A DNA stretch of 64,000 nucleotides, from NCBI RefSeq assembly GCF_019704315.1, contig NZ_AP024597.1, positions 124,001-188,000 of the forward strand, read 5' to 3'. Source of the stretch: Stygiolobus caldivivus. Lineage in GTDB: Archaea > Thermoproteota > Thermoprotei_A > Sulfolobales > Sulfolobaceae. The notes beneath the pieces are model-generated. The model did no database searches. It saw only the letters and a program-made list of their open reading frames with translations, and was not told the DNA's origin. Shown here piece by piece: positions 8,552-17,823 of this stretch. The translations under genes and the position numbers were made by a program. Position 1 is the first letter of the stretch; each line of letters begins with the position of its first letter.

Positions 8552-9105
8552 TCCTTTCCAAATAATTATTTAATGGATTCATTGAATCTGTCTCATAATG
8601 ACTGACCAAGCATTCCCGGACACGTGACGCTCTGAAGGGTGAAGCCCCCTTTATCGCCTAACTAACTTGCTCGGGAGTAGCCCTAGTCGATGACCCTTCG
8701 CATAATGAGGCCTGTGATTGTGATGTAACGTTTTAGGTAAAATCCTTGCGTCGATATGTTTTTACTAATTAGGTTTTGAGTTATTATATACTTTACGATC
8801 AGGAATAGAAGAGGAGGTCTTAAATGCCAAGATTTAAGTATAAGTATTTACGTAAATATTTAGGGTAATACTCAAACGCCGCGATTTCCTCAATAACCGC
8901 TACTCTGTTTAAACGAAATTATTATACCTCACATATTCATAGTTTAACAATACTCTTCTATTTCGACTACATTTAACTTAATTTATTCTATGGAAGAGTA
9001 TTTTATTACATAGGTGTTCTTAAACATCTTAATTTAAGAAATAATCAAGTTGCTAAGAAGTAGGGAATGGATAAGGCTTCACGGAAAATCTCTGTAAGGA
9101 GGTAG
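8552..9105. other. Intergenic, no gene seen
   Basis: Apart from the promoter at its left edge I find no convincing gene. A GC-richer stretch at about 8610-8730 differs from the AT-rich rest and may be an old insertion scar, but I could not match it to a known element. Confidence 0.4.
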
Positions 9106-9234
9106 ATGCTTAAGACGTTCGCCAGACTATATCGTAAGTTATTAACTCCATACACAATATTGAGTATTCCCCTTACTATTCTGTCCTTATCACCTTACTT
9201 CTCTTTGTTAAAGTACATTAAGTATTGGCTATAA
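9106..9234 (+). CDS. Possible 42-residue basic hydrophobic peptide
   Basis: An ATG at 9106 follows a strong ribosome-binding sequence, AAGGAGGT at 9096-9103. It opens a 42-codon frame with basic residues at the N-terminus (MLKTFARLYRKLL) and a hydrophobic, Leu/Ile/Ser/Tyr-rich rest. It overlaps the 3' end of the opposite-strand gene by 17 bp. The spacing from ribosome-binding site to ATG is short. It could be a small membrane peptide, the 5' scrap of a lost gene, or chance. Confidence 0.25.
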   Translation: MLKTFARLYRKLLTPYTILSIPLTILSLSPYFSLLKYIKYWL

Positions 9235-9967
9235 GTTCTAATACACGATTTAATCTTAGGAATGGCTTTCTAGAATATTCTCTATATTTTACCATTAAGT
9301 GTACCAGGAGTTCATCTAAGTTATTAAAAAGTTCCGGACCTAATCTAAAATTTCTAAAACTTTTATTTAATTTATCATAGAGTTCTTTAGCATCAGTAAC
9401 GTCTTTTTGAGTTAGAATGCGTCCACTAACCCCGGTTTCATTAATTTTTTCTAAAAATTTTATCATGTCTTCTTCTATCTCGTGTGACGAGAACCTATCA
9501 TTATTTAAATCACCATTATAAGTAATGACGAGAACCTTATAGTAGTCATGAGATATGTAAACCCCGCTAATATCCTCCTTAATGTTATCCCCTAATGTAC
9601 TCCTAAAATTCTCGTATTTACGCTGGTTATCGATATCCCCTATAAAAACTATTGTCTTAGCTTGTTTGTAAATCCTATTCTCTATTAGCTTAAACTTATT
9701 ATATATTATGTTCCAATTATCTATACCAGTTATTCCTAAGTATGAAGTTTTTGTAAACGCTAAAGTTTTACTGCAATTTAGTACAATAGCAGACATAGTT
9801 AATATTACTCTAAAATCCATCTCGCCATCCAGAATGAAGATTAAAGCATTGATCTTCTCATTAGAGTCTTTAGATTCCCAGATTTCAATTCTATACTTAT
9901 TGAGTTGTCTTTTCACTCTGTTGAAGTCATTAGATAAGTCAAGGGTTAACAGTTTTACTTTTACCAC
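9218..9967 (-). CDS. Partner of OLD-like ATPase, possible divergent TOPRIM protein
   Basis: The 249-residue product follows the ATPase gene, whose 3' end it overlaps by 29 bp, so the two act together. I see FILDGEMDFRVI near residues 44-55 and TIVFIGDIDNQ near 105-115. These resemble the Glu motif and the DxD motif of TOPRIM nucleases (key residues E49, D111, D113), but the match is weak and the rest is not recognised. Start is GTG at 9967, directly after an in-frame stop. The gene is distinctly AT-rich compared with the hyp operon, which suggests lateral transfer. Alternative: an unrelated effector of the ATPase. Confidence 0.5.
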   Translation of the reverse strand: MVKVKLLTLDLSNDFNRVKRQLNKYRIEIWESKDSNEKINALIFILDGEMDFRVILTMSAIVLNCSKTLAFTKTSYLGITGIDNWNIIYNKFKLIENRIYKQAKTIVFIGDIDNQRKYENFRSTLGDNIKEDISGVYISHDYYKVLVITYNGDLNNDRFSSHEIEEDMIKFLEKINETGVSGRILTQKDVTDAKELYDKLNKSFRNFRLGPELFNNLDELLVHLMVKYREYSRKPFLRLNRVLELIANT

Positions 9968-11627
9968 TCCTTATCACCCTGATTATTGCCCTTGAGTCTA
10001 AGCCTAACTTTTTGTACTCCTCAAGGTCTTGTACCTCTTCTACCCTTAGTATACCGTCCTTATCTATATCAATAACAACGCATTTACCGTCTTTTGCGAT
10101 ATCTTTTGCGACATCAAGGTTATGCGTAGTCACTATAACTTGAGAAGGTATATTAGAAAACCAAGCGATGACCTTACCTAGTATTGAAGGGTTTAAGTGG
10201 GACTCGATATCGTCCCATAAAATTATACTAGGCTTTAAGTACTCATACAATATCCTTGAAATTATATAGATTTTCACACCTTCCCCAACGTCATTAAGCC
10301 TTACCCTTTTACCGTCTTTTCTAATCAGGTAAAAAGTGTAAGTCCCACCGAAAGGTTCTAACGTCATTGTTAAATACTCTTCTACGTTAATCTCGTTAAT
10401 TTCGTTGAAAATATCGGTAAATATTTCAGTGTAATTAGAAATTTCCTCCCAATTGTCCTTAATAAATTTGATATAACGGTGCAATAACCTCGGGCTTAAA
10501 TATAAAGCCTTTACTTCCTCACCTTTCCCAGCATTAACGTATTTTAGTATGTCGTAGTATTCTATCTCGTCCCCCCTGAGTACAGGTGAGGTCGCAGTAT
10601 TATAAAACCTATAAATGAATTTATTATTACCTTTTTTAACATCGTGGAGGTACGCCAACAACTCGAGACTAGTATTAAAGCCTGGTATTTTCTGCTCTGG
10701 GCCTGAAAGTAAATAAATTGCGTCTAAAATTGTAGTTTTTCCAGCATTATTCGCGCCAATTATAACATTAACTCTGTCAAGGTTAAGTTTACCGTATGCT
10801 ATTCCCCTAAAGTCCTTGATCTCAACTTCACTAAACCCTGCCTTTTCTACTTTATCTACTGTAGTCGCCTCCCCTTCGTATACGCCTAGAAAATTAACTT
10901 CCACTCTTGCAGTATTACCCCCGCTATTGGCGACTAAGTAAACTGAACCTTTATGCCTTGAGAAGTTGAATGTCAAAGGGCCGTACTCATCTATCCATAA
11001 ACCTATTTTATGCGTAGCAAATAGTTTTAAATTATGGCAACCGGTTAGATCTTTGTTTGTCTTAAGTATTTCACACTTACCGTCCTCGTTTATTACGACT
11101 AGGTCGGTTTTGGAATAATGTGGGTCAAAACCTACAGCGACACTACCTTTAGAATAATATTTACTACAACCACCTAACACCTTACCATGGCACTCCGGTA
11201 CATTATCCGGCTCGTTTTCTGAGAAAAGCCCTAATAATAAGTTATCGGCCTCACCTTCATAACAATAACTTAATTCTAAGTATAGTGGGGCCTCCACTTC
11301 CTTCTTAGAATATAAGTAAGCTAACGAGTTCTTTTCGTTATTAAGCAAGGTTTTATCCTTTACTTCAGTTCTCTTTTCACACCCTTCATATTTAACCATC
11401 TTAAAGTCTTCTGGATATAAAAGCGTAAAGACCTTGTCTCTGGGGTACTCGTTCTCATTAGCCTTAAACAAGTAAACATAACGAGTCTTGGTATTAACAT
11501 CGACGTAAAGCTTTCCTTTTTCTCCATAAGCATTTAAAACCCTTTTATTATCATCTAAGGCATAATAACCCTTAGCGTCAAAGTTAATGATGAGCAACCC
11601 TTGTTTAGCTCTAACTCTATATAGCAT
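9939..11627 (-). CDS. OLD/RecF-type ATPase with N-terminal beta-rich domain
   Basis: The 562-residue protein has an ABC/OLD-like ATPase domain from about residue 264. It shows the usual preceding strand pair (IKDFRGI), Walker A GANNAGKTT at 291-299, a Walker B segment IILWDDIESHLNP and the His-containing IVTTHN. Residues 1-260 form a Cys-containing beta-rich domain; the part GVAVGF-like to NFLGVYEG resembles LamG/lectin-like sandwiches, which is unusual for this class. With the downstream gene it forms a two-gene unit of the style seen in anti-phage systems such as PARIS and Gabija (ATPase plus effector). The defence role is inference. Confidence 0.75.
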   Translation of the reverse strand: MLYRVRAKQGLLIINFDAKGYYALDDNKRVLNAYGEKGKLYVDVNTKTRYVYLFKANENEYPRDKVFTLLYPEDFKMVKYEGCEKRTEVKDKTLLNNEKNSLAYLYSKKEVEAPLYLELSYCYEGEADNLLLGLFSENEPDNVPECHGKVLGGCSKYYSKGSVAVGFDPHYSKTDLVVINEDGKCEILKTNKDLTGCHNLKLFATHKIGLWIDEYGPLTFNFSRHKGSVYLVANSGGNTARVEVNFLGVYEGEATTVDKVEKAGFSEVEIKDFRGIAYGKLNLDRVNVIIGANNAGKTTILDAIYLLSGPEQKIPGFNTSLELLAYLHDVKKGNNKFIYRFYNTATSPVLRGDEIEYYDILKYVNAGKGEEVKALYLSPRLLHRYIKFIKDNWEEISNYTEIFTDIFNEINEINVEEYLTMTLEPFGGTYTFYLIRKDGKRVRLNDVGEGVKIYIISRILYEYLKPSIILWDDIESHLNPSILGKVIAWFSNIPSQVIVTTHNLDVAKDIAKDGKCVVIDIDKDGILRVEEVQDLEEYKKLGLDSRAIIRVIRSGKSKTVNP

Positions 11628-11873
11628 ATTATAAAAATCCGTGAAAGGAGATATATGCTTTGTACAAGACTGTGATTTTCGGTTCAGTAATAAGTATGGA
11701 GGGATTCCTTTTCTAACTAGAGAATGATTACGCGTCGTCCTACACTAGCCTCAGCTTTTAGCTCGTGATGTGTGATTCCAAATTTTTTATAAGTATATTA
11801 ATCACTACAACTCTAGAAATAATATAGTTTATTACTCCGTATATCAAGAATTATATTCTTTTTATTTGAGTGC

Positions 11874-12008
11874 GGTGATAGTGTCTTCATTTGCATATAA
11901 ATTTATCAAATGGCCTTTCTTTATAAAGAGTATAAATATTGAATTAACATATTACTTTGTACTGAAAATTTATAGAAACATAAATAGATTAATGGCGACA
12001 CTATCACC
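11874..12008. repeat. MITE-like element with 12-bp perfect terminal inverted repeats
   Basis: GGTGATAGTGTC at 11874-11885 and its exact inverse at 11997-12008 bound a 135-bp AT-rich non-coding stretch. After two mismatches the match continues for CATT, making an 18-bp terminal repeat with two differences. No transposase is inside, and I could not see a clear target duplication. Flanks 11628-11873 and 12009-12109 hold nothing else I recognise. Confidence 0.55.
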
Positions 12009-12109
12009 TCTCTCACTGATTTTATACATAACACTTTAATAATATTACTCTCTTCGCTAATTTTCACTAATGATGTAGGGACTTAAGAAGTGGTTTCCTG
12101 TTTTTTAAT

Positions 12110-12671
12110 AATATTTTAGAGAAGATTAAAAGAGGTGAAGAGTTGAACAGTGTAGAGATGGAGATAGTTTCACGTTTATGTTTCCAACCTGCAACTAATT
12201 GAATACGTAGATAAAAGGGTTAGTGACGTCGAGGAGAATTTGAGGGACGAAATAAGGGGAACCAGAGAGGGTTTGGAAAAGGAGATAAGGGAGACAAAGG
12301 ATTACTTGGAGAAGGAGATCGAAGTAACAGGGAGTAGTCTTGAAACAAAATAGGGGAGACGAGAGAATATTTAGGTAAAAAGATTGAAGCAACAAGGAGT
12401 AATTTGGGCTTTGCTCACTGAAGAGGTTTATATCAAGGACTTTGTTGGCTATCTAGACAAGTCAGGTGAGAGGGTTGTAAGTGTTTATAGACGTTATGAG
12501 AGTAGTGTTGGGGAGATAGGTGCTTTAGTGGAAACTCAGAATAGGGTTTATGTGGTTGAGGTTAAGATGAAGGCTGAGTTCAAGAACGTTGACGAATTAA
12601 TATCTAAGGCTAAGGCTGTAAGTGAGGAATATAAAGATAAGAGTGTTAGTCCCGGTATTGACTGGTGCTAA
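12110..12671 (+). pseudogene. Decayed coiled-coil / PD-(D/E)XK family gene
   Basis: Coding traces shift frame at least twice. The first part gives heptad-like segments (LRDEIRGTREGLEKEIRET, then ETREYLGKKIEATRSN) broken by stops. The last part, 12384-12671, reads VGEIGALVETQNRVYVVEVKMKA, the D/E-x-K pattern of PD-(D/E)XK nucleases, and then ends early. The architecture equals that of the intact gene at 28090-28962, so this is a degraded relative. No intact start or full domain remains. Confidence 0.65.
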
Positions 12672-13113
12672 GACCAATAAGACTGTTAGGGGTCACGCTA
12701 AAGGGCTTAACGTAACGGTAGTATAAACCTCTCTTCGTGACGTTGTCCGACTAGTTATATTCTATAATCGGTACTTAGTACTAGACTATTCCCTGTTCAA
12801 TTGAATATAAAAATTGAGGAAACAAAGTAATCTAACTTGATCTTTACTTGGCTGTGACCACCCCATTATGTAAAACCACAGTACTTGGAGGCTGAGAGTT
12901 GGCTCCAGCACAAACATTAGTGCCATTATTAAGCTTAGACTTGACTTGGAAGCAAACTTAGTAAGTGTTACTGAGCGGGAAAAGTATTTAAGATGCCTTG
13001 AGTATTACATCGGGGCTTTACTGCACGTTAACGATATCGCGTTTTTCTCTAACCTACGACAAATAGAATTCTTAAATTAAAAGCCTTGTTAAACCCCACA
13101 TGCTTATCTTATG
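12672..13113. other. Intergenic with possible gene scrap
   Basis: A frame at about 12900-13080 (ending in EFLN and a stop) is open for some 50 codons but has no recognised start or family. It may be the tail of a lost gene. Otherwise nothing is seen. Confidence 0.3.
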
Positions 13114-13139
13114 GTTTAACTCTATATCATAAGTTAAAC
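13114..13139. promoter_or_regulatory. Inverted repeat in vapBC promoter
   Basis: GTTTAACT at 13114-13121 and its inverse AGTTAAAC at 13132-13139 are separated by 10 bp and lie just upstream of a TATA-like CTTTAATAATT about 27 bp before the VapB start. It is a likely binding site for the VapB/VapBC complex, which usually represses its own operon. Confidence 0.5.
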
Positions 13140-13168
13140 TTTAATAATTGTTAGACTAAACACTTCAT

Positions 13169-13405
13169 ATGGAAGTAAAAGTACACAAGAAAGGGATCAT
13201 AGTTATACCCGCCGAGGTCAGGAGGAGACTTGACGTTAAGGAAGGCTCTGTCCTAGAGTTAGAGGTCGAAGGTGATAAAATCATTTTAAAACGTAAAACG
13301 AGCCTACTTGACGCATTCGGCATAGATGAAGACATGGGGGGTTCTGCTGTAAAGGAGTTGGAGGAACTGAGGAAGGAAGAAATTGAAAAAGAGAGTTCTG
13401 TTTGA
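13169..13405 (+). CDS. vapB: VapB antitoxin, AbrB/SpoVT type
   Basis: The 78-residue protein starts with a swapped-hairpin AbrB fold: KVHKKGIIVIPAEVRRRLDVKEGSVLELEVEGDKIILK. Its C-terminal part, about residues 45-78, is acidic and helical, as expected for wrapping around the toxin. It binds DNA and neutralises the PIN toxin encoded next, whose gene overlaps by 23 bp. The start fits a leaderless transcript. Confidence 0.88.
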   Translation: MEVKVHKKGIIVIPAEVRRRLDVKEGSVLELEVEGDKIILKRKTSLLDAFGIDEDMGGSAVKELEELRKEEIEKESSV

Positions 13406-13778
13406 TACGGGTTTTTTCCACGTATATTTTTCCGGGCTTAACGATAAGGCTAAGAAAGTCGTAGAAGAGGTCTACACGGGTAAAAGTATAGGCTATACTT
13501 TGGACCTTAATTTGGCAGAGTTCTTTTATATTTATGGTAAACTCAAGGGAGTGGAAGAAACCAAGGTCAGGCTTTCATTAATTTTAAACTCACCAATAAA
13601 GGTCGTTAGTACTAGCAAGGAACTCGCCTTAAGGGCCGGTGAGATAAAAGTCGAGCACCGAGACCTTTCCATAGTGGACTGTTTTGTAATAGCCTTTGCT
13701 GAAAAAGAGGGTGCTGTAATATATACTACGGATTCTGGGATAGGGAGAGTATACAAAAATATAATTCTATTGAACTGA
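13383..13778 (+). CDS. vapC: VapC toxin, PIN-domain ribonuclease
   Basis: The 131-residue protein is a PIN-domain RNase of the VapC family. Acidic residues expected for the metal site are visible in VLFDTGFF near the N-terminus, LNLAEFFY in the middle, and SIVDCFVIAFA plus IYTTDSG toward the end. The TTG start at 13383 lies inside vapB, so translation is coupled. Toxins of this type cut tRNA, rRNA or mRNA; the target here is unknown. Confidence 0.88.
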   Translation: MKKRVLFDTGFFHVYFSGLNDKAKKVVEEVYTGKSIGYTLDLNLAEFFYIYGKLKGVEETKVRLSLILNSPIKVVSTSKELALRAGEIKVEHRDLSIVDCFVIAFAEKEGAVIYTTDSGIGRVYKNIILLN

Positions 13779-13929
13779 AGCCAAGGAGAAAAGGGCAGAA
13801 GGAGATCCCTGATCTCATCTCCACGTTAAATTTGATAATAAACGTAAGTGTCTATCATTGTATCTGGTCGTTTTTCCTTACATCCTTCGGTACAGTATTG
13901 AGCTGGTCCCCTTACGTTAGTGGTTACAG

Positions 13930-14430
13930 TGAAGGGATCGGAGTCGGCTTTAAATAGTTATTACTTCGCACACCCCTCGATCCTGCAATTCCGGGTACTT
14001 GGCTAAGACATATTGGGCTAACCCCAGTGCTTTAGCAACATGTTGTCCTCACCAATTACAGACGTTTTAGGGGTTTTGGGTAAAAATCCTCCGCTGTAGG
14101 AATTGTAATAATGGCGTTGGGAATAGTTTCAGCAGACGCACTGGACCTTTACACAACCTTGCACTAACGTCTCTCATCAGCTTGTGAAAAAGGACAGCGA
14201 CAGTTATTGCAGCTTTTCTAGGCTTCATCGTCTTCTATCTAGTGCATGGGCTTCCTTGACTTATTAATAGACTTCAGTAGTTTAGGGGATTGGGTCTACT
14301 AGGTAAGCAAAGGGGACTTATATTGTGAGGAAGTAGGAGAGGTTTCACGAGGCTTGTTTAAACGGGCTTTGCCGCTATGAGTACTTTAAACAGTTTAGGA
14401 GGCGCTTGTTAATAAATCCAGTATACCTCT
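13930..14430 (+). pseudogene. Decayed membrane transporter (perhaps NCS1-type permease)
   Basis: Short conceptual pieces in shifting frames read as transmembrane protein, for example MALGIVSADALDLYTT and RTATVIAAFLGFIVFYL, followed by a loop. The order 'SADALDLYTT ... helix' recalls NCS1 purine/cytosine permeases. Many stops and frame changes separate the pieces and no complete domain survives. The family assignment is tentative; the pseudogene nature is clear. The stretch 13779-13930 shows nothing else. Confidence 0.35.
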
Positions 14431-14476
14431 TACTTTTAACTCTCAGAGTGGGGGGATAAGGTTTATTACACTAGTA

Positions 14477-15198
14477 ATGAACAAGGTCGAGGATAAGGCT
14501 CTGGACTTCAACTATAAAAATTTTGAAATAAAAGGTGAGATTTCAGAAAATCGTAGAAGACTAGGAAAAAACACTTTATTGAGTACTAACGGTAAGAAAA
14601 TACTAACTTGTAGATATATGGACTAGGGCACTGCATCATTTTGCTATTGACTCTAGCAGTCCCGTGATCTTATAGCCGTCACCGGGAAGAAGTAATAAGG
14701 GACCAAAGACCGCCGTAATGTTAGTGACCTTGTCATGAGGTAGAGTCACTACTAAAGAAGACCCTATAGACGTTAAGTATTTAGCCGGTTTTGAGCTCGA
14801 AGACGGGGGTAAGCTAATAAAAGGGTGTATAACTTAGGCTCACAAGTCGTAGGGATTAGTAACAAGAGGACTTATAATTGCCGATAAAAGGGACTGAGAC
14901 GGATGTAGTACCTATTAACGTTAAAGTGTACAATGGATCAATGTGGGTTAGAAACGAGTATCTTGTAGACGTTTTAAGAGTAGTAGCACTCATAGTCCTC
15001 TCACTCTTCTTCTTAGGTTTCAAATTCTTGAAATTAGGGGTTTATAGGTTACAGTTACTTTATTATTTACTACTATTCACACCTGTGACTATTTTCAATG
15101 AGGATACCAACATTATGGACATAAACAAAGATGAAGCCGGGATACTTGACGATAAAGAAGAGGTATACAAGACTTTAAGAGAAGTATTCAAATCATAA
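14477..15198 (+). pseudogene. Remnant of a membrane-associated protein gene
   Basis: Open pieces follow one another with stops between them: a 49-codon piece from 14477, a piece ending in DVKYLAGFELEDGGKLI near 14820, and an open frame 14878-15198 (106 codons from a TTG directly after a stop) with a membrane helix VVALIVLSLFFLGFKFL and a charged tail. Together they look like the end of one broken gene. I do not recognise the family. Confidence 0.4.
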
Positions 15199-15587
15199 GC
15201 TAAAATATCGAAGTAATCCTATTACGCTAAGATGAGCTTTACAACAGTGCTCAGAGTACGTAGAACAGCAGAGGTATGAGGATAGCTGTAGAACAGCAGT
15301 GTCACTAAGGCTAAACTTTTTGTCTTGAGAGATATGGCTTTAATATCTCTAACTTAAACAGTATAGACGTAGTCTGTTTGAGAAGAATTGGAGAGAGGGG
15401 ATTTTGACTTACATATCCCGCTTCATAACTAACCTTTACGCAAAACAGAGGTGTAATCAAACCTCAACGACGAAACTTGATATCGTTTATAAATAATTAA
15501 GGTATTTCTTTACAATTAATCACCTTTAAGACTCCCTCAATTTAGTTGCGAGGATTTACATAAACTTCCTCAAACTCACCTCAATTG
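15199..15587. other. Intergenic, no gene seen
   Basis: No coding frame, RNA gene or repeat was recognised in this gap. Confidence 0.4.
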
Positions 15588-16612
15588 CTACCTTTTAGCT
15601 AGATCGAAAAACGCCCTCCAGAACGGGTCTTCCTCTGGATGCCTAACCTCAACCCTACTCCCATCTTTCTTGACCAAAGTTACTCCCTCACCTTCAGTAA
15701 CCTCACCTATTACACTTGCCTCGATACCGTTTCTATTCAATTCGTCTACAACCCCAGCCTTATCGGTCACAATGACCATTGTGCCTTCACTTATCGAAAT
15801 CCAAGGATCTATATTAACTAACTTAGCGACCTCCATTACGGATCTCTTCATAAATAACCTATCCTCGTAAATTTTAATCCCCTTACCCGTGACTCTAGCG
15901 ATCTCAGTCAAAGCACCGAACACCCCTCCCTCAGTAGCATCGTGCATTAAGTGTATCCCAACGTTAGAGGCAATTAAGCCGTCCTTCCAACAACTCATCT
16001 GCCAGTAAAGGTCGTAAGCTTCTTGAAAGACCTCCTTACTCAACCTCTCCTTAAAGTACTCCGAGTAAAGGTTAACCAGTAGTGCTGTAGCCTCTATTGC
16101 AGGCCCCTTAGTAATTATCACTTTATCCCCGACCTTAACTTTCGAAGGCATACCCAACCTTTCTTTACTACCTATCCCCATCATCACAAACCCCCCTACC
16201 ATAGGGTAGTCTGTACCCTCATATACTCCAGTGTGACCTCCGACAACCATTACGTCTATCTCCTTTAAAGCCTCGTGGATCCCCAACCACATCTCCTTAA
16301 ACTCCTCGTCAGCGATCTTAGGCGGTAAGTTTAAGTCTATTAAGGCATACCTAGGGGTATGCCGGAAGTCATTGCGTCACTTGCGAGGATGTGGACTGCG
16401 AACCAAGAAGCCTTCCTAAAACCGAACTGGGGGACGATAAATACCGGGTCAGCCTTGACTACTAAAACCCTCCCGTCACCCAAGTCTATTGCTCCGGTAT
16501 CTACACCGTGTTGGAGCTTTACAATGACTTCGTCGTGAATTTTACCGAGGTTAGGGTAAATTATGTTGGTGAACACGTATTCATTAATTTTACCCAACCG
16601 ACCCAACCGCAT
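15588..16612 (-). pseudogene. AIR synthase/HypE-like protein split by one frameshift
   Basis: Two adjacent frames, 16340-16612 and 15588-16292, together encode one PurM/HypE-superfamily protein: an N-terminal part with [23 protein letters not shown] (metal/nucleotide binding Asp pair) and a C-terminal part with [13 protein letters not shown] and [12 protein letters not shown]. The break is at a C-run on the coding strand (CCCC, about 16352-16356). One extra C would give [16 protein letters not shown] and restore a protein of about 341 residues with no other lesion. This is either a very recent mutation, a phase-variable tract, or a sequencing error. The substrate is unknown; relation to hypE at 2262 is at superfamily level. 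Confidence 0.75.
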
Positions 16613-16861
16613 AATAACTAGAAAGGAGTTACTGGTTAATAAACCAGAAACTCATAATATGTTGAGCAATACACTTAACGTCGGGTGAGCTCACCACCAG
16701 ATATATTCATTTTCTTGTCCACAAAGGTCAAGTTAATTGCCTCCTCTAGGGATCCTCTTTACCTTATCGAGCCTCAACTTCTGTGGGGGTCTGGGTGTGC
16801 AACAGTGCCCAGAAGAGAAGTTACAATCGTGAGTTAACCCGATCACTATCCCCTTAAAAAG

Positions 16862-17441
16862 TCAGCGACTAAGACCGATTATAACCCCTACTGCACCTTG
16901 TAACTGATAAGCCTTCTTTACTGCTTTAAAAGAAAGCACGTCCTCCGGTCTACCCTGAAACTCCTCATAAAACGGGTTTCTTATATACTGCGTTCAAGTC
17001 GCCGGAAACTCTCTTGACTAACTTTACGTCTTTATCTGGCCAATAGACCTAGTCGTCTACTACGACTATTCTTGACTCCCTCCTATTTATCACGTCTGAA
17101 GTTAGGAGTTTCTCCGGGTCGGCTGTTGACTTAATTACGTAAGTGTAGTTAAGCGGTAAAGAGTCGACTACCCGCTTAATAGTGTCGATGTTGTAGTTCT
17201 CGTCAATCAGGAAAACAAGCTCGATCGAAAACCCTCTAAAGGTCTTTACTTCAGCAACCTTTACTAGCAAGTCTTTCAGTTCTTTAACGTCGACACTCGC
17301 ATTTAGTAATACGTATAACCCAGATATCCTGTCTAATTGTAAACTCTTGAACCCTTTTACGGCTACTAAAGTGAAGTCGTTAGGTACTGGAGTAGAAGAC
17401 TCGTCAATTAAGTATATCATAATATGTTCTTTGAATCGCAA
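16862..17441 (-). pseudogene. Hypothetical protein broken by a stop and a frameshift
   Basis: The open part 17049-17441 encodes 130 residues (possible start MIYLIDESS) and ends at a TAG at 17049-17051. Reading on in the same frame gives YWPDKDVKLVKRVSGDLNAVYKKP, and after a one-base shift in a C-run, FYEEFQGRPEDVLSFKAVKK to a stop at 16862. Both continuations have protein character, so the original gene spanned about 190 codons. The family is not recognised. It and the preceding AIR synthase-like gene, both on the minus strand, are broken, which suggests a decaying accessory locus. The stretch 16613-16861 shows nothing. Confidence 0.6.
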
Positions 17442-17550
17442 ACTAATTAGCCTTTAATCGAGAGACACTGAGTTAATCGGGATAGCGTTTCCCTGTCATT
17501 CTGATAAAACGGTTTCCAAAGTAGCAACTACTCATTAACTGCTTATCAAC

Positions 17551-17578
17551 AGTTAAACTTAATACTTTAAGTTCAACT
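17551..17578. promoter_or_regulatory. Near-perfect inverted repeat before second vapBC
   Basis: AGTTAAACTTAA at 17551-17562 and TTAAGTTCAACT at 17567-17578 form a 12-bp inverted repeat with one mismatch and a 4-bp loop, 8 bp before the VapB ATG. Position over the expected promoter suggests an autorepression operator. Its half-site resembles the one before the first vapBC pair. Confidence 0.55.
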
Positions 17579-17586
17579 TATGTAGT

Positions 17587-17823
17587 ATGGTTTACTTAAA
17601 ATTAAGGAAGAAGGGCGTCGTAATTATACCTAAGGAGATTAGGGAAAAGCTCGGTGTGAGTGAGGACGACATACTAATAGCAGATATAAAAGACGGCGAA
17701 CTTATTTTACGTCCACTAAAGCCTAAAATTGTAAGAGTAGACCCTAAGCTGGTGGATGAAATCCTTAAGGAGGAGGGAGATGCAGAAAGGAGAAAAGAAG
17801 AAGAAATTTTCAGCAGTGATTGA
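17587..17823 (+). CDS. vapB: VapB antitoxin, AbrB/SpoVT type (second pair)
   Basis: The 78-residue protein has the AbrB hairpin KLRKKGVVIIPKEIREKLGVSEDDILIADIKDGELILRPL, followed by an acidic tail with DPKLVDEILKEEGD. It is similar in design to the antitoxin at 13169 but differs in its toxin-binding tail, so the two pairs are probably not cross-reactive. It overlaps the toxin gene. Confidence 0.88.
   Translation: MVYLKLRKKGVVIIPKEIREKLGVSEDDILIADIKDGELILRPLKPKIVRVDPKLVDEILKEEGDAERRKEEEIFSSD

Noticed and set aside
12195-12395. Minus-strand 66-codon frame
   Set aside because: It is antisense to the readable coiled-coil remnant on the plus strand.
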